DNA of 64,000 nt from Streptomyces bathyalis (GCF_015910445.1 NZ_CP048882.1:4278001-4342000), one strand, 5' to 3'; shown: positions 8,847 through 18,542, counted from the stretch's first letter. Notes: generated by a model not told the origin, from the sequence alone. Numbers and translations are program-made.

Positions 8847-11156
8847 ATGAGCGAGCCCACCTCGCACGCCGCATCCGAATCCCCCGCCTCGTTCGAGCAT
8901 CGTCCCGAGGTTCTCCCGGACGGCGACGACGACGCCCGCCACGACGTCGCGTACGCCGTCACGCCCACCGTGCCCGCAGGCCGCACCGGCGGCACGCTCC
9001 CCGACCTCGGTCCGGACCTCGACTCCGACCCGGACGTCTACCCGGCGGACGCCTCGTCCGGGCAGGCGGACGGCGGGGCGGACGATCTGCCCCACGACCG
9101 GTTCCTCGACCGCGAGCGCAGCTGGCTCGCCTTCAACGAACGCGTGCTGGAGCTCGCCGAGGACGAGGAAGTGCCGCTCCTGGAGCGTGCCAACTTCCTC
9201 GCGATCTTCGCCAGCAATCTGGACGAGTTCTTCATGGTCCGCGTCGCCGGTCTCAAGCGCCGCATCGCGACCGGGGTCGCCACCCGCTCCGCCTCCGGAC
9301 TGCAGCCGCGCGAGGTCCTGGACCAGATCTGGACGCGCTCGCGCGAGCTGATGGCCCGGCACGCAGGCTGCTACCAGCAGGTCATCGCCCCGGCGCTCGC
9401 CGAGGAGGACCTGCACCTGATCCGCTGGGACGGGCTCACCGAGAAGGAGCAGGCCCGCCTCTTCACCCTCTTCCGGCAGCGGATCTACCCGGTGCTCACT
9501 CCGCTGGCTGTCGACCCCGCCCACCCCTTCCCGTACATCTCCGGGCTCTCACTCAACCTCGCCGTCGTCGTGCGCAACCCGGTCACCGGGCACCAGCACT
9601 TCGCACGCGTGAAGGTTCCCCCGCTGCTCTCGCGCTTCCTGGAGGCCTCGCCGCACCGGTACGTACCCGTCGAGGACGTCATCGCCGCGCACCTCGAGGA
9701 GCTCTTCCCCGGCATGGAGGTGCTGGGGCACCACATGTTCCGCGTGACGCGCAACGAGGACCTGGAGGTCGAGGAGGACGACGTCGAGAACCTCCTCCAG
9801 GCGCTGGAGAAGGAACTGCTGCGCCGCCGCTTCGGGCCTCCGGTGCGCCTGGAGGTCGAGGAGTCCATCGACCCGTACGTGCTGGACCTGCTCGTGCGGG
9901 AGCTGAACGTCTCCGACGCCGAGGTGTGCCCGCTGCCGGGGCCGCTGGACCTGACGGGGCTGTCCGGGATCGTGGACGCCATGGACCGGCCGGACCTGAA
10001 GTACCCGAAGTTCGTCGCCGGCACGCAGCGCGATCTGGCCCAGGTGGAGTCGGCACAGCCGCCGGACATCTTCGCCGCGCTGCGCGAGCGCGACGTGCTG
10101 CTGCACCACCCCTACGACTCCTTCTCCACCTCCGTGCAGGCGTTCCTGGAGCAGGCCGCCACCGATCCGGACGTACTGGCGATCAAGCAGACGCTGTACC
10201 GCACCTCCGGTGACTCCCCGATCGTGGACGCCTTGATAGACGCGGCCGAGTCCGGCAAGCAGGTGCTGGTGCTCGTCGAGATCAAGGCGCGCTTCGACGA
10301 GCAGGCCAACATCAAGTGGGCGCGGAAGCTGGAGGAGTCGGGTTGCCACGTCGTGCACGGGCTGGTCGGGCTCAAGACGCACGGCAAGTTCTCGCTGGTG
10401 GTGCGGCAGGAGGGGGAGACGCTGCGGCGCTACGCACATGTCGGCACCGGCAACTACCACCCCAAGACGGCACGCCTCTACGAGGACCTGGGGCTGCTGA
10501 CCGCGGACCAGAACGTCGCCGCGGATCTGTCCGACCTGTTCAACCGGCTGTCCGGTTACTCGCGACGCGAGTCCTACCGGAGGCTGCTCGTGGCGCCCAC
10601 CTCGCTGCGGGACGGGCTGATCTCACGCATCCAGCGGGAGATCCACCGGCACGAGGCGGGAGAGCCGGCGTACGTGCGTTTCAAGGTCAACTCCATCGTC
10701 GACGAAGCCGTGGTCGACGCGCTCTACCGGGCCTCGCGTGCGGGCGTCCCCGTGGACCTGTGGGTGCGCGGGATCTGCACGCTGCGTCCCGGCGTTCCGG
10801 GCCTGAGCGAGACGGTGCGGGTGCGCAGCGTCCTCGGACGGTTCCTGGAGCACTCGCGGATCTTCGCTTTCGGGAACGGCGGCGACCCCGAAGTGTGGCT
10901 CGGCAGCGCCGACATGATGCACCGCAACCTCGACCGCCGTATCGAGGCGATCGTGCGCGTACCCGATCCGGCGCACCGGGCGACGCTGGCGAAGCTGCTG
11001 GAGACCGGAATGTCCGACGACACCACTTCGTGGCACTTGGGCCCGGACGGCGAGTGGACGCGGCACGCACACGACGCGGAGGGCCGTCCGTTGCGCAACA
11101 TCCAGGAATCGACGATCGAGCGCCGAAGGCGCCGGCGCGGACCGGCGCCCGGCTGA
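8847..11156 (+). CDS. ppk: Polyphosphate kinase 1
   Basis: A 769-residue PPK1, which reversibly polymerises the gamma-phosphate of ATP into inorganic polyphosphate. The first ~85 residues are an acidic, Asp/Gly-rich extension. The PPK core starts at [15 protein letters not shown]. The two catalytic histidines can be placed in [12 protein letters not shown] (autophosphorylated His) and [10 protein letters not shown], with the conserved [13 protein letters not shown] motif. ATG 8847 follows a GGAG site. A CHAD-domain gene follows 46 bp after the stop, so the two probably form one transcript. In Streptomyces ppk is typically under PhoP control; I could not point to a convincing PHO box in the 260 bp upstream. 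Confidence 0.95.
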   Translation: MSEPTSHAASESPASFEHRPEVLPDGDDDARHDVAYAVTPTVPAGRTGGTLPDLGPDLDSDPDVYPADASSGQADGGADDLPHDRFLDRERSWLAFNERVLELAEDEEVPLLERANFLAIFASNLDEFFMVRVAGLKRRIATGVATRSASGLQPREVLDQIWTRSRELMARHAGCYQQVIAPALAEEDLHLIRWDGLTEKEQARLFTLFRQRIYPVLTPLAVDPAHPFPYISGLSLNLAVVVRNPVTGHQHFARVKVPPLLSRFLEASPHRYVPVEDVIAAHLEELFPGMEVLGHHMFRVTRNEDLEVEEDDVENLLQALEKELLRRRFGPPVRLEVEESIDPYVLDLLVRELNVSDAEVCPLPGPLDLTGLSGIVDAMDRPDLKYPKFVAGTQRDLAQVESAQPPDIFAALRERDVLLHHPYDSFSTSVQAFLEQAATDPDVLAIKQTLYRTSGDSPIVDALIDAAESGKQVLVLVEIKARFDEQANIKWARKLEESGCHVVHGLVGLKTHGKFSLVVRQEGETLRRYAHVGTGNYHPKTARLYEDLGLLTADQNVAADLSDLFNRLSGYSRRESYRRLLVAPTSLRDGLISRIQREIHRHEAGEPAYVRFKVNSIVDEAVVDALYRASRAGVPVDLWVRGICTLRPGVPGLSETVRVRSVLGRFLEHSRIFAFGNGGDPEVWLGSADMMHRNLDRRIEAIVRVPDPAHRATLAKLLETGMSDDTTSWHLGPDGEWTRHAHDAEGRPLRNIQESTIERRRRRRGPAPG

Positions 11157-11202
11157 CGGACCACGGAGTTTCGGAACGACGGGGTGAGGGGGTGACGCAA
11201 CC

Positions 11203-12300
11203 GTGACGGGACAGGTGGGCGGGCTCGCCGTGTCCGCGGCGCTGGAGAGCGCGGACCCGGCCGAGGTGCTCAGCCGGAGTCTGCACGCCCGGGCGGCCGA
11301 CTTCCTGCGCAGCCTGCGCATGCACCAGGAGAGCGCGGGCAGCGCGCAGACGGCCGCCGCGGCGGAAGAAGCGGTTCGCCAGCTGCGGCGTGCGTCCCGG
11401 CGGATCGGCTCCGCCCTCCTCACCTACCGGCCGCTCGTCGACGCCGCCTGGGCGGACGAGCTGAGCGGTGAGCTGCGGCATCTGTCGGGCACGCTCGCCC
11501 GCGAGTACAGGTGCTCGGCACGCCAGGCCCGGCTGCTCGCCGCGCTGCACCGGCTGGCGGTGGAGGGGGTCGGCGGGGACCGGGCGGCGGCGCTGTTGGA
11601 GCGGCAGCACACCCTGGCCCGCAGCCGCGCGCACTCGGCCGCGCTGGAGACCCTGGTGTCCTCCCGCTTCCACGCTGTCGCGGACGCCGTGGCGGTGCTG
11701 GCCTACGAGGTGCCGCTGGCGCCGGGCGCCGAACAGGGCAGTGCGGCTGCCGTGCTCGTACCGCTGGCGGAACGCGCGAGGGAGCGTCTCGTCCGCGCGG
11801 TCGAGGCACTGCCGCCGCCCGCACGGGTGGCTGCGCGGCCGCAGGACGGACAGGAAGGTCACGAGGTTCCGCAGGCGCGGGGCGGCCACGACCTGCAGAA
11901 CAGGCAGGACACCGCATGGTTCGAGGTGCGGATCCTGCTGCGGCACCACCGCTACGCGCAGGAGGTGCTGTACGCGGCCGGTGCCCCATCGGAAGACGTC
12001 CGTCCCGGCGGAGAGCAGCAGGGGGCCACGGGCACGCACGGCCCGGACCAGCTGCTCCGGGCGGCGAGCGCTGCGCTCGACCGGTACCGCGACTCGGTGG
12101 AGGCGGCCGAAGCGGCTGCCGCCGCCGCCCGCACACCCCGCATCGCGCCCGCCACGGCGTACGCGCTCGGCGTGCTCCACGCCGGCCAGCGTCAGGAGGC
12201 CGAGGTGGCCCGGCGCGAGTTCGGCACGTTGTGGCAGCAGGTGATCAAGGACGAGCGGACGGCCGGGCAGAAGCGGGAAGCCGCACAGCAGGCCGTCTGA
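11203..12300 (+). CDS. CHAD-domain protein, probable polyphosphate-binding partner of PPK
   Basis: A 365-residue, mainly helical protein. The CHAD domain begins near residue 30 (L-H-A-R-A-A-D-F-L-R-S-L-R-M-H) and carries the regularly spaced basic residues and histidines expected of the family (V-R-Q-L-R-R-A-S-R-R-I-G; later L-L-R-H-H-R-Y-A-Q-E-V-L). CHAD proteins are known to bind polyphosphate through a positively charged groove and often sit beside ppk, as here. An Ala/Gln/Gly-rich insertion (about 205-265) splits the domain and the C-terminus is Arg/Lys/Glu-rich. It starts at GTG 11203, 46 bp after ppk. It could tether polyphosphate or modulate its length; it has no visible catalytic motif. 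Confidence 0.88.
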   Translation: MTGQVGGLAVSAALESADPAEVLSRSLHARAADFLRSLRMHQESAGSAQTAAAAEEAVRQLRRASRRIGSALLTYRPLVDAAWADELSGELRHLSGTLAREYRCSARQARLLAALHRLAVEGVGGDRAAALLERQHTLARSRAHSAALETLVSSRFHAVADAVAVLAYEVPLAPGAEQGSAAAVLVPLAERARERLVRAVEALPPPARVAARPQDGQEGHEVPQARGGHDLQNRQDTAWFEVRILLRHHRYAQEVLYAAGAPSEDVRPGGEQQGATGTHGPDQLLRAASAALDRYRDSVEAAEAAAAAARTPRIAPATAYALGVLHAGQRQEAEVARREFGTLWQQVIKDERTAGQKREAAQQAV

Positions 12301-12316
12301 CCTGGTCAGGGGACTA

Positions 12317-12393
12317 CTTGAGTCTGCGGTTGTCAACTTTCCTCGGGTTGGTGTATATAACAAAGCACATGGCATCGCACGTAGTGCAATCCA
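12317..12393 (+). promoter_or_regulatory. Promoter and possible stress operators of the small heat-shock gene
   Basis: TTGTCA (12330-12335) and TATATA (12354-12359) lie 18 bp apart and make a good vegetative-type promoter. CTTGAGT at 12317-12323 followed after 7 bp by TGTCAAC matches one half of the HspR (HAIR) operator exactly and the other in 4 of 7 positions. In the leader, TGGCATCGCAC (12370-12380) faces GTGCAATCCA (12384-12393) as an imperfect palindrome just ahead of the GGAAGGAG ribosome-binding site. Heat-shock control by either element is inferred. Confidence 0.4.
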
Positions 12394-12411
12394 CGGAAGG
12401 AGATGACCGTG

Positions 12412-12837
12412 ATGCTCATGCGTACCGACCCGTTCCGGGAGCTCGACCGCCTCACCCAGCAGGCCTTCGGAACCCCGTCACGCCCGGCAGGGATGCCGAT
12501 GGAGGCGTACCGCTCCGGCGACGAGTTCGTGATCCACTTCGACCTCCCGGGCGTCGCCCCCGAGACCATCGATCTCGACGTCGAGCGGAACGTGCTCACC
12601 GTCCATGCCGAGCGCCGCTCACCGGCACCGGAGGACGCGGAACTGATCGCCGGCGAGCGTCCCGTGGGCAAGTTCAGCCGCCAGGTCTTTCTCGGGGACA
12701 CCCTGGACTCCGAGCGGATCGACGCGACCTACGACGCCGGCGTGCTGACCCTGCGCATCCCGGTCGCCGAGCAGGCGAAGCCCCGCAAGATCGAGATCAG
12801 CGGCGGCAGTTCGACCCCCCGGCAGCTCTCCGGCTGA
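12412..12837 (+). CDS. Small heat-shock protein Hsp20 (alpha-crystallin family)
   Basis: A 141-residue cytoplasmic holdase chaperone. It opens [14 protein letters not shown], the usual Streptomyces Hsp18-like start. The alpha-crystallin domain (about 33-130) contains F-D-L-P-G-V and V-L-T-V-H-A-E-R and the closing [11 protein letters not shown] motif. It binds unfolding proteins in large oligomers. The start is ATG 12412, about 10 bp after GGAAGGAG; an upstream in-frame ATG at 12403 abuts that site and is less likely. The promoter region carries candidate heat-shock operators. A hairpin at 12880-12911 ends the unit. Confidence 0.93.
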   Translation: MLMRTDPFRELDRLTQQAFGTPSRPAGMPMEAYRSGDEFVIHFDLPGVAPETIDLDVERNVLTVHAERRSPAPEDAELIAGERPVGKFSRQVFLGDTLDSERIDATYDAGVLTLRIPVAEQAKPRKIEISGGSSTPRQLSG

Positions 12838-12879
12838 GACCTGACTCTCATGTGATCTCCGACTCTGTCGCACATTCCC

Positions 12880-12911
12880 GGCCGCTCTCCTGGGCACAAC
12901 GGAGAGCGGCC
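12880..12911 (+). terminator. Hairpin terminator after the hsp20 gene
   Basis: GGCCGCTCTCC (12880-12890) pairs perfectly with GGAGAGCGGCC (12901-12911) around a 10-base loop. It lies between the hsp20 stop and the DUF2267 gene. No U-run follows, which is normal for Streptomyces terminators. Confidence 0.7.
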
Positions 12912-12952
12912 GCCCAGGTCAGCCGAACGAGAAGGGAAAGGGACGGACAGGT

Positions 12953-13351
12953 ATGCAGTGGAACGAACTCGTGGCCCGGATCCGTGAGCACGGCCGGTAC
13001 ACGACGGACGCGGAGAGCAAGCAGGTCGCCCGGCTGGTTCTCTCGGCTCTCGGTGGCCACCTGAGCGACGACGTGCGTGAGCGGGTCGCGGAACAGCTGC
13101 CCGCGACCGCCGCCGAGTCGCTGAGGTACCAGCTGCCCGCGACGAAGCCGCTCACCGGCCCGGAGTTCGTGGACACGGTCGCACGGCGCCTGCAGGACGC
13201 GACGTCCGCGACGGCCCGCTGGGACGTCAGCTCGGTGCTGGCGGTACTGGCGGAGGTGTGCGGCGACGACCTCACCGATCAGGTGATAGCCGATCTGCCG
13301 CCGGGCTACGCCCTGCTCTTCGGGCGCGCCGAGCTGCTGAGCGTCGCCTGA
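12953..13351 (+). CDS. DUF2267 protein
   Basis: A 132-residue soluble protein matching the DUF2267 pattern: M-Q-W-N-E-L-V-A-R-I, then an A-R-L-V-L-S-A-L-G-G-H-L-S motif and E-R-V-A-E-Q-L-P, repeated in a second half (A-V-L-A-E-V-C-G-D-D-L-T-D-Q-V-I-A-D-L-P). The two similar halves suggest an internal duplication, the second resembling the first. Its function is unknown; family members often sit near stress proteins, and here it follows an Hsp20 gene, separated by a strong hairpin. The ATG at 12953 follows a GAAGGGAAAGGGACGG purine-rich stretch. Confidence 0.8.
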   Translation: MQWNELVARIREHGRYTTDAESKQVARLVLSALGGHLSDDVRERVAEQLPATAAESLRYQLPATKPLTGPEFVDTVARRLQDATSATARWDVSSVLAVLAEVCGDDLTDQVIADLPPGYALLFGRAELLSVA

Positions 13352-13394
13352 AGGGCGGCACCCCCGGATCCCTCGGTGAAGCGCTGGGCTGCCG

Positions 13395-14234
13395 TCAGCC
13401 GCCGCGCGGGGCGAGGGCCCGCCAGCCGACGGTGACCTCGCCCTGCCGCCAGCGGTGCGGCCCGTCCCTCACCGGCCACTCCCCGGCCAGCGCCCGCACC
13501 GCACGTATCCAGCGCTGCCGGGCGCTCAGCGCACCGTAGGGGGCAGCGGTCGCCCAGGCGCGGTCGAAGTCGCGCAGGAAGGCGTGGACGGGTTCCCCTG
13601 GAACGTTGCGGTGGATGAGCGCCTTCGGCAGACGCTCCGCCAGATCGGACGGCACCGTCAGTGACGCCAGCCGCGTGGCGAAGGTGACCGTGCGCGCGCC
13701 CTCAGGCCCCAGCGCCACCCATACATGACGACGTCCGATCTCGTCGCAGGTGCCGTCGATGAGAAGGCCGTCCGGCGTCGCCAGCCGCTCGCACAGCCTG
13801 GCCCACACCGGGGCGACCTCGGCCTCCTCGTACTGGCGCAGCACGTTCGCGGCCCGGATCAGTACGGGGCGCGCGCCGCCCGGCAGCGGCACCTCGAAGC
13901 CGCCGCGAACGAAGCTCAGCCCGTCGCGCTCGTACGGGCGCGCGTTGGCGACCCGCTCCGGATCGATCTCGACCCCCACGACGCGCACGTCCGCGCGGAC
14001 CTTGCGCAGCCGCTGCATCAGCTCGACCGCCGTCCACGGAGCGGACCCGAATCCCAGGTCGACCGCGACGGGCGGCCGGTGACCGCTCCCGGGCCGCGAG
14101 CCGTCCGGGACGGAGCGCCGAAGCACCGGGGCGTGGACGGCGGCGATCCACCTGTCCATGCGGCGCAGCCGGTTGGGGCTGGTGGTCCCGCGCGTCACGT
14201 TCCCGACGGAACGGGGCGTGGGGCGGGCTGTCAT
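13395..14234 (-). CDS. Class I SAM-dependent methyltransferase-like protein
   Basis: A 279-residue cytoplasmic protein. The SAM-binding loop reads V-A-V-D-L-G-F-G-S-A-P-W-T (about residues 56-68), followed by an acidic residue at the end of strand 2 (V-V-G-V-E-I-D-P-E-R) and a strand 4 region L-L-I-D-G-T-C-D-E-I-G-R. This is a Rossmann-type methyltransferase core, but no substrate motif is recognisable. Actinobacteria carry a conserved homologue next to mshA, as here, divergently transcribed across 364 bp. A role in mycothiol metabolism is only suggested by position. The ATG at 14232-14234 gives a basic N-terminus. Confidence 0.8.
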   Translation of the reverse strand: MTARPTPRSVGNVTRGTTSPNRLRRMDRWIAAVHAPVLRRSVPDGSRPGSGHRPPVAVDLGFGSAPWTAVELMQRLRKVRADVRVVGVEIDPERVANARPYERDGLSFVRGGFEVPLPGGARPVLIRAANVLRQYEEAEVAPVWARLCERLATPDGLLIDGTCDEIGRRHVWVALGPEGARTVTFATRLASLTVPSDLAERLPKALIHRNVPGEPVHAFLRDFDRAWATAAPYGALSARQRWIRAVRALAGEWPVRDGPHRWRQGEVTVGWRALAPRGG

Positions 14235-14598
14235 GCCATGAGCGTACGGGGCGGTGAACGGGCGGCAGGGCGGCGGTGACCGCTCGTCCGGCGCTCCGGA
14301 GCAGGTCGCTCGGGCGGCCCCCGAGGCCGGGCACGGGGCCGATGCGGCGCCTCGGTGAACGGGCTCGCCGTGCGGTGACCTCCCGCGTCGCGTTCGGGCG
14401 GAATTGCGATCTCACGATTCGGAACGGACGCGTTGTCACGATTCGGCAAAGCCGAAATGGGAACCAGCCCCTCCGGTGTTCTCGCTGAGAGGGCCTAAGG
14501 CTCTGCGTACGCATGCCCGCCGCACGGGTGTGCCGCAGCGTCCCCGGCACCGGGCTGCACCTGCAGCGGCAGGCACGCATACGAGGAGGCATTCGTCC
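14235..14598. promoter_or_regulatory. Divergent intergenic region upstream of mshA
   Basis: This 364-bp gap between the methyltransferase gene and mshA must hold both promoters. It is less GC-rich near 14400-14460. CACGATTCGG occurs at 14413-14422 and again at 14437-14446. The second copy runs into a perfect inverted repeat TTCGGC-AAA-GCCGAA (14442-14456). Streptomyces mshA is known to be induced through SigR, but I could not place a GGAAT/GTT SigR promoter at correct spacing. A GAGGAGG ribosome-binding site (14583-14589) precedes mshA. Confidence 0.45.
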
Positions 14599-15960
14599 GT
14601 GAGCCAGTACATGGCGCGGCTCGGCCAGCTCCGCACAAGGCTGCCCCAACAGCAGCGGCCGCGGCTGCGGCTCGGTGCGGCACGGCGGCCCCGCCGGGTC
14701 GCCATGCTGAGCGTGCACACCTCCCCGCTGCACCAGCCGGGCACGGGGGACGCGGGCGGCATGAACGTCTACATCGTCGAACTCGCCAAGCAGCTCGCCG
14801 CGCACGGCACCCAGGTGGAGATCTTCACGCGCTCGACGGCCGCAGCCCTGCCGCCCAGCGTCGAACTGGCCCCCGGCGTCCTCGTCCGGCACATCGACGC
14901 GGGCCCGTACGAGGGCCTGGCGAAGGAGGAACTGCCCGCGCAGCTCTGCGCCTTCACGCACGGCGTGATGCAGGCGTGGGCGGGACACAGGCCCGGCCAC
15001 TACGACCTGGTGCACTCCCACTACTGGCTTTCCGGGCACGTGGGCTGGCTCGCCGCCCAGCGCTGGGGCGTTCCGCTCGTCAACGCCATGCACACCATGG
15101 CGAAGGTGAAGAACGCCGCCCTCGCCGAGGGCGACACCCCGGAGCCGTCCGCCCGCGTCATCGGTGAGACGCAGATCGTGCGCGCCGCCGACAGGCTCAT
15201 CGCCAACACCGCCGAGGAGGCCGACGAGCTGCTCCGGCACTACGAGGCCGACCCTGCCCGTACCGCTGTCGTGCACCCGGGCGTCAACCTGGAACGCTTC
15301 CGGCCCGCCGACGGACGCACCGCGGCCCGCGCCCGTCTGGGGCTGCCGCAGGACGCCGTCATCCCGCTCTTCGCGGGACGCATTCAGCCGCTGAAGGCCC
15401 CCGAGATCCTGCTGCGCGCCGCCGCGCTGCTCGTACGGGACGAGCCTTCGCTGCGCCGCCGGCTGCTGGTCCCGGTCGTGGGCGGTCCGAGCGGCAGCGG
15501 ACTGGCCAAGCCGGAGCGGCTGCACAAGCTCGCCGCGAAGCTCGGCATCTCGGACATCGTGCGCTTCCATCCGCCGGTGGGGCAGGAGGAGTTGGCGGAC
15601 TGGTACCGGGCCGCCAGCGTCCTCGTCATGCCGTCCTACAGCGAGTCCTTCGGGCTCGTGGCCGTCGAGGCGCAGGCCTGCGGGACGCCCGTGATCGCAG
15701 CGGCGGTCGGAGGGCTGCCGGTCGCGGTGCGGGACGGGGTGAGCGGCTTCCTCGTGGACGGCCACGATCCCCGGGCGTACGCGCGGGCCCTGCGGCACTT
15801 CGTCACGGACGCGGCGGACGGGCCCGCCGAGCGTATGGGCGAGGCCGCGGCGCGGCACGCGGCGGGGTTCGGCTGGGACACGGCCGCGGCAGGCACCCTC
15901 GAGGTCTATGCAGACGCGATGCACGATCAGCGGCGTCGCCTACGATCGGCCCATGGCTGA
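14599..15960 (+). CDS. mshA: MshA, D-inositol-3-phosphate glycosyltransferase (mycothiol step 1)
   Basis: A 453-residue GT-B retaining glycosyltransferase (GT4). It transfers GlcNAc from UDP-GlcNAc to 1L-myo-inositol-1-phosphate, the committed step of mycothiol synthesis. The signature [19 protein letters not shown] begins near residue 37. Mid-protein motifs [10 protein letters not shown] and M-A-K-V-K-N also match MshA. The C-terminal domain has [16 protein letters not shown] (E-X7-E motif). GTG 14599, 9 bp after GAGGAGG, gives the family length. Its last codons overlap the start of the YbjN-like gene. Confidence 0.95.
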   Translation: MSQYMARLGQLRTRLPQQQRPRLRLGAARRPRRVAMLSVHTSPLHQPGTGDAGGMNVYIVELAKQLAAHGTQVEIFTRSTAAALPPSVELAPGVLVRHIDAGPYEGLAKEELPAQLCAFTHGVMQAWAGHRPGHYDLVHSHYWLSGHVGWLAAQRWGVPLVNAMHTMAKVKNAALAEGDTPEPSARVIGETQIVRAADRLIANTAEEADELLRHYEADPARTAVVHPGVNLERFRPADGRTAARARLGLPQDAVIPLFAGRIQPLKAPEILLRAAALLVRDEPSLRRRLLVPVVGGPSGSGLAKPERLHKLAAKLGISDIVRFHPPVGQEELADWYRAASVLVMPSYSESFGLVAVEAQACGTPVIAAAVGGLPVAVRDGVSGFLVDGHDPRAYARALRHFVTDAADGPAERMGEAAARHAAGFGWDTAAAGTLEVYADAMHDQRRRLRSAHG

Positions 15961-16561
15961 CGCCGACTCTGATGCGAAGGGCGCCCGTGGCACCGGGGGC
16001 GCCGGATCTGCCGAGGGCACGGACGGTGCGGATACCGGGCGGGACGAGGGCGCGCTGAGCCGTGCCCGCGGCATTGTCGAACAGGCTTTGAGCGAGGCCG
16101 AGTTGGAGTGGGAGAGCCCCGGGGAGGGCACGTACGTCGTCACGCTTCCCGGCACGCGCAAGCTCTCGACGACCTGCTCGCTCGCCGTCGGAAGGCATTC
16201 GCTGTCCGTCAACGCCTTCGTCGTGCGACGCCCGGACGAGAACCACGCGGCCGTGCACCGCTGGCTGCTGGAGCGCAACACCCGCCTCTTCGGGGTGAGT
16301 TACGCCCTGGACAAGCTCGGCGACATCTATCTGACGGGCCGGCTGCCGCTGAGCGCGGTCACGCCGGAAGAGGTGGACCGGCTGCTGGGGGCGGTGCTGG
16401 AGAACGCCGACGGTGCCTTCAACACCCTTCTGGAGATGGGTTTCGCGTCGGCCATCCGCCGCGAGTACGACTGGCGCACCTCGCGCGGCGAGTCGACGCG
16501 CAACCTCGACGCCTTCACGCATCTGACGGGAGGCACGCCGGACGGCGGCAAACGCGGCTGA
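15953..16561 (+). CDS. YbjN-domain protein
   Basis: A 202-residue soluble protein. After a Gly/Ala/Asp-rich disordered N-terminus (about 40 residues) comes a YbjN/type III chaperone-like fold: the segment from [14 protein letters not shown], through [16 protein letters not shown], to [16 protein letters not shown]. In Actinobacteria this gene is regularly found directly behind mshA, and here the ATG overlaps the mshA stop, so the two are translationally coupled. Its biochemical role is unknown; a chaperone or adaptor function is suggested only by the fold. Confidence 0.85.
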   Translation: MADADSDAKGARGTGGAGSAEGTDGADTGRDEGALSRARGIVEQALSEAELEWESPGEGTYVVTLPGTRKLSTTCSLAVGRHSLSVNAFVVRRPDENHAAVHRWLLERNTRLFGVSYALDKLGDIYLTGRLPLSAVTPEEVDRLLGAVLENADGAFNTLLEMGFASAIRREYDWRTSRGESTRNLDAFTHLTGGTPDGGKRG

Positions 16562-16683
16562 CGGCCGGCGGGGCGCGCCCGGTCCGTCATGCGTCGCCCG
16601 GCGTGCGACCCGGGGTCGATTCGGGAGGATCGAGGGTTCGGGGGAGAGGGTCGGGGACGTTCAGGAGACAGGGGCCGGGGCGT

Positions 16684-17103
16684 TCAGGAGACCTCGCCCG
16701 TGTCCTGCTCCGAACCCTCCACCTCGAAGGTGACGTCGCCCTTGTTCTGCTCTGCGTTCAGGTCCCCGGTCGTGATCGGCTCGTTCTGGGTCTGCATGTC
16801 GATCGCGCCGGAGTTGCTGCCCACCTCGTGGGCCGAGGAGTCGCCAGGACCTTGCTCGCTGATGACCCGGCCGTCGTGGAGCACGTAGTAGATGTTCACG
16901 GTGACGGGGCGATTGGAGGCCAGAGCATCCTTGACGGCCTTGGATCCGGCCGATGCCGAGGCCTTCTTGGCGGGCGCCGAGGACTGGGCCGCCGCGGCGG
17001 TCTTCCCGGCTTCCCTGACCACGGCCGAGGCCGAGGGTACGGCGACGAGTGAGACCGCGAGTGCGACACCGGCAGTGGTTATCGCGCGTGCGAGGTTGAT
17101 CAT
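16684..17103 (-). CDS. Small secreted protein of unknown function
   Basis: A 139-residue protein with a clear Sec signal peptide (positive start, hydrophobic core to about residue 22, then P-S-A-S-A). The mature part is Ala/Lys/Ser-rich at first, followed by a more folded-looking segment (P-V-T-V-N-I-Y-Y-V-L-H-D-G-R-V-I) and an acidic C-terminus. No cysteine or catalytic motif is visible. ATG at 17101-17103 is preferred to upstream in-frame starts because GAAGGGAAG lies just before it and the signal peptide begins immediately. The gene is convergent with the YbjN-like gene. Confidence 0.7.
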   Translation of the reverse strand: MINLARAITTAGVALAVSLVAVPSASAVVREAGKTAAAAQSSAPAKKASASAGSKAVKDALASNRPVTVNIYYVLHDGRVISEQGPGDSSAHEVGSNSGAIDMQTQNEPITTGDLNAEQNKGDVTFEVEGSEQDTGEVS

Positions 17104-17383
17104 CTGCTTCCCTTCCGAGGTTGCCTGCACGTGGATGACGTCCGCACGGCGCGGGCGCCGGTTCCATCGTGTGAGGCGCAACTCCGCAATGCCTCCGCGG
17201 AAAGCTCCGCCGCCCTTCCCCGCACCCGGCATCGGGCGCGTGGAGAGGCGTGAACAGGGGCTTACGGACTCGGAGATGCGTGCTCCCCCAGAGGTGTGAG
17301 CGGGCCGGTGCGCACGGGCGCCGGGTGCCGGAGCGCACCGGCTCACCTCCGGGGGAACACCGGGAACGGGGAGGGACCTGACG

Positions 17384-18421
17384 TCAGCCTCCCAGCCCCC
17401 AGTCAGCGGTGATGTGCTTGGTCGAGCAGATCGTGTCGAGGAAGTTCTTACCGGCCTTTCCGCAGTCCTCGTCCGGTTTCACGGGGGTGCCGTGCGGCAT
17501 GCCGTCCACCATGTAGCCGCGCACCACGACGTCGCCGTCCGCGTTCTGGTAGTCGGAACGGGTGGTGCCGCCCTGCAACTTCTCGGTGGCGTCGGCCTTC
17601 TGGTCGGCGCCCAGTACGTCCGTCCACTGCTTGACGGACTCCTCGGCGTTCATCGGTGCCACGGTCGTGTCACCCGTGCCGTGCCAGACCGACACCTTCG
17701 GGCGGGGCCCGGAGTGGTCGGGGGCGCCCTTCCTGACCAGGTCGCCCCACGCCGAGGCCGACTTGGAGACACCCGGGTTCATGCAGGTGAAGGCCTCGGC
17801 GACGCTGTTCGCGCATCCGTGCGGCAGGCCCGCGACGACCGCTCCGCCCTTGAAGACGTCGGGGTAGGCGGCGAGCATCGACGCCGTCATGGCGCCGCCC
17901 GCCGACAGGCCGGTGACGAAGACCCGCGAGGGGTCGGCGTCCAGATCGGCCACCGTCCGGTCCACCATCTGCTTGATCGACAGCGCCTCTCCCTTGCCGC
18001 GGTCGGTGTCGCCGGCCTGGAACCAGTTGAAGCACTTGTTGCTGTTGTTGGACTGTTCCTGCTGGGGCGCGACGACGGAGAAACCCCCGGCGTCGGCGGA
18101 CTTCTGCCAGCCGGCACCCTCGAAGTATGTCGCCGCGTCCTGGGTGCAGCCGTGCAGCACGAGGACCACGGGCGCCTTCGCGGGCAGCCCGTCCGGGGTG
18201 TAGCGGTACATGCTGAGCGCTCCGGGGTTGGAGCCGAAGTCGTCGACCTTCTCCAGGCCGGCGGCCGCGGCTCTCTCCTCGGCCGGGCCCGCCGAGCGCG
18301 AGGCGTCGGCGGGGTCCGCGGCGAAGGAGGTGCCTACGCCGGCCGTCGCGGCGAGCCCCGCGGTGGCGAGTGCGGTCAGTGCGGTCAGCAGCAGAGCGGC
18401 TTTCGAGCGAATTGCTTTCAT
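17384..18421 (-). CDS. Secreted PHB depolymerase-type esterase
   Basis: A 345-residue exported esterase of the PHB-depolymerase/feruloyl-esterase family. A signal peptide covers about residues 1-34 (cleavage near S-F-A-A-D). The oxyanion motif is L-V-L-H-G-C-T-Q, the nucleophile S173 is in G-L-S-A-G-G, and D251 (H-G-T-G-D-T-T-V-A-P) and H310 (G-M-P-H-G-T-P-V) complete the triad. Cysteine pairs suggest extracellular disulfides. It would hydrolyse polyhydroxybutyrate or a related polyester. A divergent 3-hydroxybutyrate dehydrogenase gene directly upstream supports PHB over feruloyl esters. No separate substrate-binding domain is seen, so it may prefer short or amorphous substrates. Confidence 0.85.
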   Translation of the reverse strand: MKAIRSKAALLLTALTALATAGLAATAGVGTSFAADPADASRSAGPAEERAAAAGLEKVDDFGSNPGALSMYRYTPDGLPAKAPVVLVLHGCTQDAATYFEGAGWQKSADAGGFSVVAPQQEQSNNSNKCFNWFQAGDTDRGKGEALSIKQMVDRTVADLDADPSRVFVTGLSAGGAMTASMLAAYPDVFKGGAVVAGLPHGCANSVAEAFTCMNPGVSKSASAWGDLVRKGAPDHSGPRPKVSVWHGTGDTTVAPMNAEESVKQWTDVLGADQKADATEKLQGGTTRSDYQNADGDVVVRGYMVDGMPHGTPVKPDEDCGKAGKNFLDTICSTKHITADWGLGG

Positions 18422-18523
18422 GGCGCTCCTTCCGTGGGGGGTGTCCCCTGAGGGACCTGTCGACCGTAGGGGCGCCGCGACCGGCACCCGAACGTGTCGT
18501 ACGTCCAGCGGTGAGCGGGCGTG

Positions 18524-18542
18524 AATGTGGCGCCACCACATT
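18524..18542. promoter_or_regulatory. Perfect palindrome between the divergent PHB genes
   Basis: AATGTGG-CGCCA-CCACATT is a perfect 7-bp inverted repeat with a 5-bp spacer. It sits 34 bp before the dehydrogenase ATG and about 100 bp before the esterase start. The position and symmetry are those of a dimeric repressor or activator site serving both genes. The cognate protein is not identified. Confidence 0.5.

Noticed and set aside
14400-14500. SigR promoter for mshA
   Set aside because: GGAAC/GGAAT and GTT elements are present, but none has the required spacing of about 18 bp.
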